Positions 12,113 to 13,042 of a stretch of DNA of 13,042 bases are shown here, piece after piece. Numbering within the stretch: position 1 is the first letter of the stretch; every line of letters starts with the position of its first letter. The stretch spans positions 1 to 13,042 of the forward strand of contig DATDRQ010000131.1 in NCBI GenBank assembly GCA_035291645.1, written 5' to 3'. This DNA comes from DATDRQ01 sp035291645 (GTDB lineage: Bacteria; Chloroflexota; Anaerolineae; Anaerolineales; UBA4823). The notes under the pieces are model-generated. The model searched no databases, was not told where the DNA came from, and saw only the letters and a list, made by a program, of their open reading frames with translations. Position numbers and translations under genes: made by a program.

Positions 12113-13042
12113 CTATGGCTGACGAGCCTGGCCTGAATCGGGGTCGATCATTAAACCCGAGACGTCCACCGCCTCCAGGTCGGCGCCCTTGACCCGGCCC
12201 AGCTCGTGCAGCACGTCGTTGTCCCAGCGCTCGTCGGGTGCCCCTGAAATGTACCAGGGCGAGCCGTTGTCCGCCAGGATCATTCCGTAGGTCTTCAGCG
12301 CCTGTAAGATCACCCGCGACTGGGGCGAGAAACCCGACAGGTCGTAGCCGGCGCGCAGGCGCACGCGCAGCCCCATCGGCGGGTACTGCGCGCCGGTCAG
12401 GTCAGAGGCGTAATGGCGGGCGGGCCACAGGTAGGCTTCGCGGGTCTGCGGGGCAGTGAAGCGCAGGGCGTGGCGGATAGCTCCGGCGGCGGCCTCGTCG
12501 AAGCGGACCAATCCGGGCAGGATCGCCAGCCCGGCCGCGTCCGCCGAGGTCCAACCGGCGGTTCGCAGGGCGTGCGAATGAAGGTCGAAGACGGCCCCGT
12601 TGCCGGCCTGCCAGCTACCGTCCGGCTGGGGGTAGGCGGCGTACAACTCGTACAGCCTGCACGAACCCTGCTGGAGCACCAGCACGTGCCGGTCGCCGTC
12701 CGCATCCGGCCCACCTTCGATTGGGGCGTTTTTCGGGATGGGGTACGGGCCGGGATCGCTCTCCTCGGGCCACCAGACGAACTCGACAGGTACCTCAGGC
12801 TGGTCGCCGGGCACTACAACGAAGGGGATGCCGATCGGGCTGTTCGAGCCGGGCGGCCAGACGCCCGCGCCGAAATCGGGATGCAGGCCGTTATCGGAGC
12901 CGATCGTGGCGATGTATGCCGCCGAGTTGGGATGCAGGGGCAGGGTATCGATCCGCGTGTTCCAGATGTTATCCGCCGGGAAAACCGGGCAGCCGGCAAT
13001 GGTGGGCGGCGCTTCTCCGGAGGTCAGGACCAGGGGCAGGTA
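12113..13042 (-). CDS. Conserved secreted protein of unknown function, C-terminal 309 residues
   Basis: The frame is open from the window edge (13042) to TAG at 12113-12115, so the start lies outside; a GTG at 12814 is internal. The visible part begins YLPLVLTSGEAPP, a motif I associate with exported proteins of Chloroflexota near the signal peptide. It continues with CPVFPADNIWNTRIDTLPLH, an acidic PDADGDRHVLVL segment, CRLYELYAAYP, the strongly patterned FDLHSHALRTAGWTSADAAG then LAILPGLVRFDE, RHYASD, and ADNGSPWYISGAPDERWDND. I recognise this as a conserved but unnamed family seen in secreted proteins of several phyla. The His, Asp and Glu clusters suggest a metal-dependent or carbohydrate-active enzyme, but that is a guess. 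It converges on the sigma operon across element C. Confidence 0.82.
   Translation of the reverse strand, partial: YLPLVLTSGEAPPTIAGCPVFPADNIWNTRIDTLPLHPNSAAYIATIGSDNGLHPDFGAGVWPPGSNSPIGIPFVVVPGDQPEVPVEFVWWPEESDPGPYPIPKNAPIEGGPDADGDRHVLVLQQGSCRLYELYAAYPQPDGSWQAGNGAVFDLHSHALRTAGWTSADAAGLAILPGLVRFDEAAAGAIRHALRFTAPQTREAYLWPARHYASDLTGAQYPPMGLRVRLRAGYDLSGFSPQSRVILQALKTYGMILADNGSPWYISGAPDERWDNDVLHELGRVKGADLEAVDVSGLMIDPDSGQARQP

Noticed and set aside
12113..12814. A complete gene starting at GTG 12814
   Set aside because: The same frame stays open for 76 more codons to the window edge and carries conserved-looking sequence (CPVFPADNIWN). The GTG is internal and the gene is partial.

Overview
The window looks like chromosomal DNA of a GC-rich bacterium, most likely a member of the Chloroflexota close to Anaerolineae. 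That placement is an inference. It rests on the LysM secreted protein with an unfamiliar duplicated C-terminal domain, the YLPLV motif near the amino end of a secreted protein, an F420-type deazaflavin reductase, and the many small palindromic intergenic repeats. No rRNA, tRNA or CRISPR array was found, and no gap between genes exceeds about 290 bases.

Layout. (1) 6-1424 is a nearly complete IS630-family insertion sequence. It has 12-bp perfect inverted repeats, a TA duplication, and a transposase split over two frames at a run of seven A. (2) 1568-3183 holds two exported proteins on the plus strand. One is of unknown function and has a 15-bp palindromic tandem array at its amino end. The other is a LysM protein with two copies of a ~96-residue domain. 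(3) 3371-5122 is a divergent iron module: an FTR1-type permease (minus) and a DtxR/MntR-type metal repressor (plus). Their shared AT-rich gap contains a good promoter overlapped by an imperfect palindrome. (4) 5215-8066 is a run of minus-strand genes: a small exported protein with a long structured leader, a YdcF/SanA-like DUF218 protein, a deazaflavin-dependent oxidoreductase, and a membrane-anchored glycerophosphodiester phosphodiesterase. (5) 8175-11981 is a divergent envelope or stress locus. A DUF4013 membrane protein and a GyrI-like effector-binding protein are read leftwards. An ECF sigma factor, its zinc-type anti-sigma factor and a multi-pass membrane protein are read rightwards. (6) 12113-13042 is the C-terminal 309 residues of a conserved secreted protein that runs off the window.

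The most unusual feature is the 3' ends. Almost every stop codon is followed within about 1-11 nt by a palindromic element, and several different element families are involved. Three of them (3194-3288, 7118-7194, 11986-12106) share arms of the form AACGCNAAGNCGCNAAG. They could be terminators, small non-autonomous mobile elements, or both. Other points worth checking are the candidate metal-responsive operator, a structured leader carrying a perfect Shine-Dalgarno sequence with no start codon beside it, and the sigma/anti-sigma/membrane-protein cluster.
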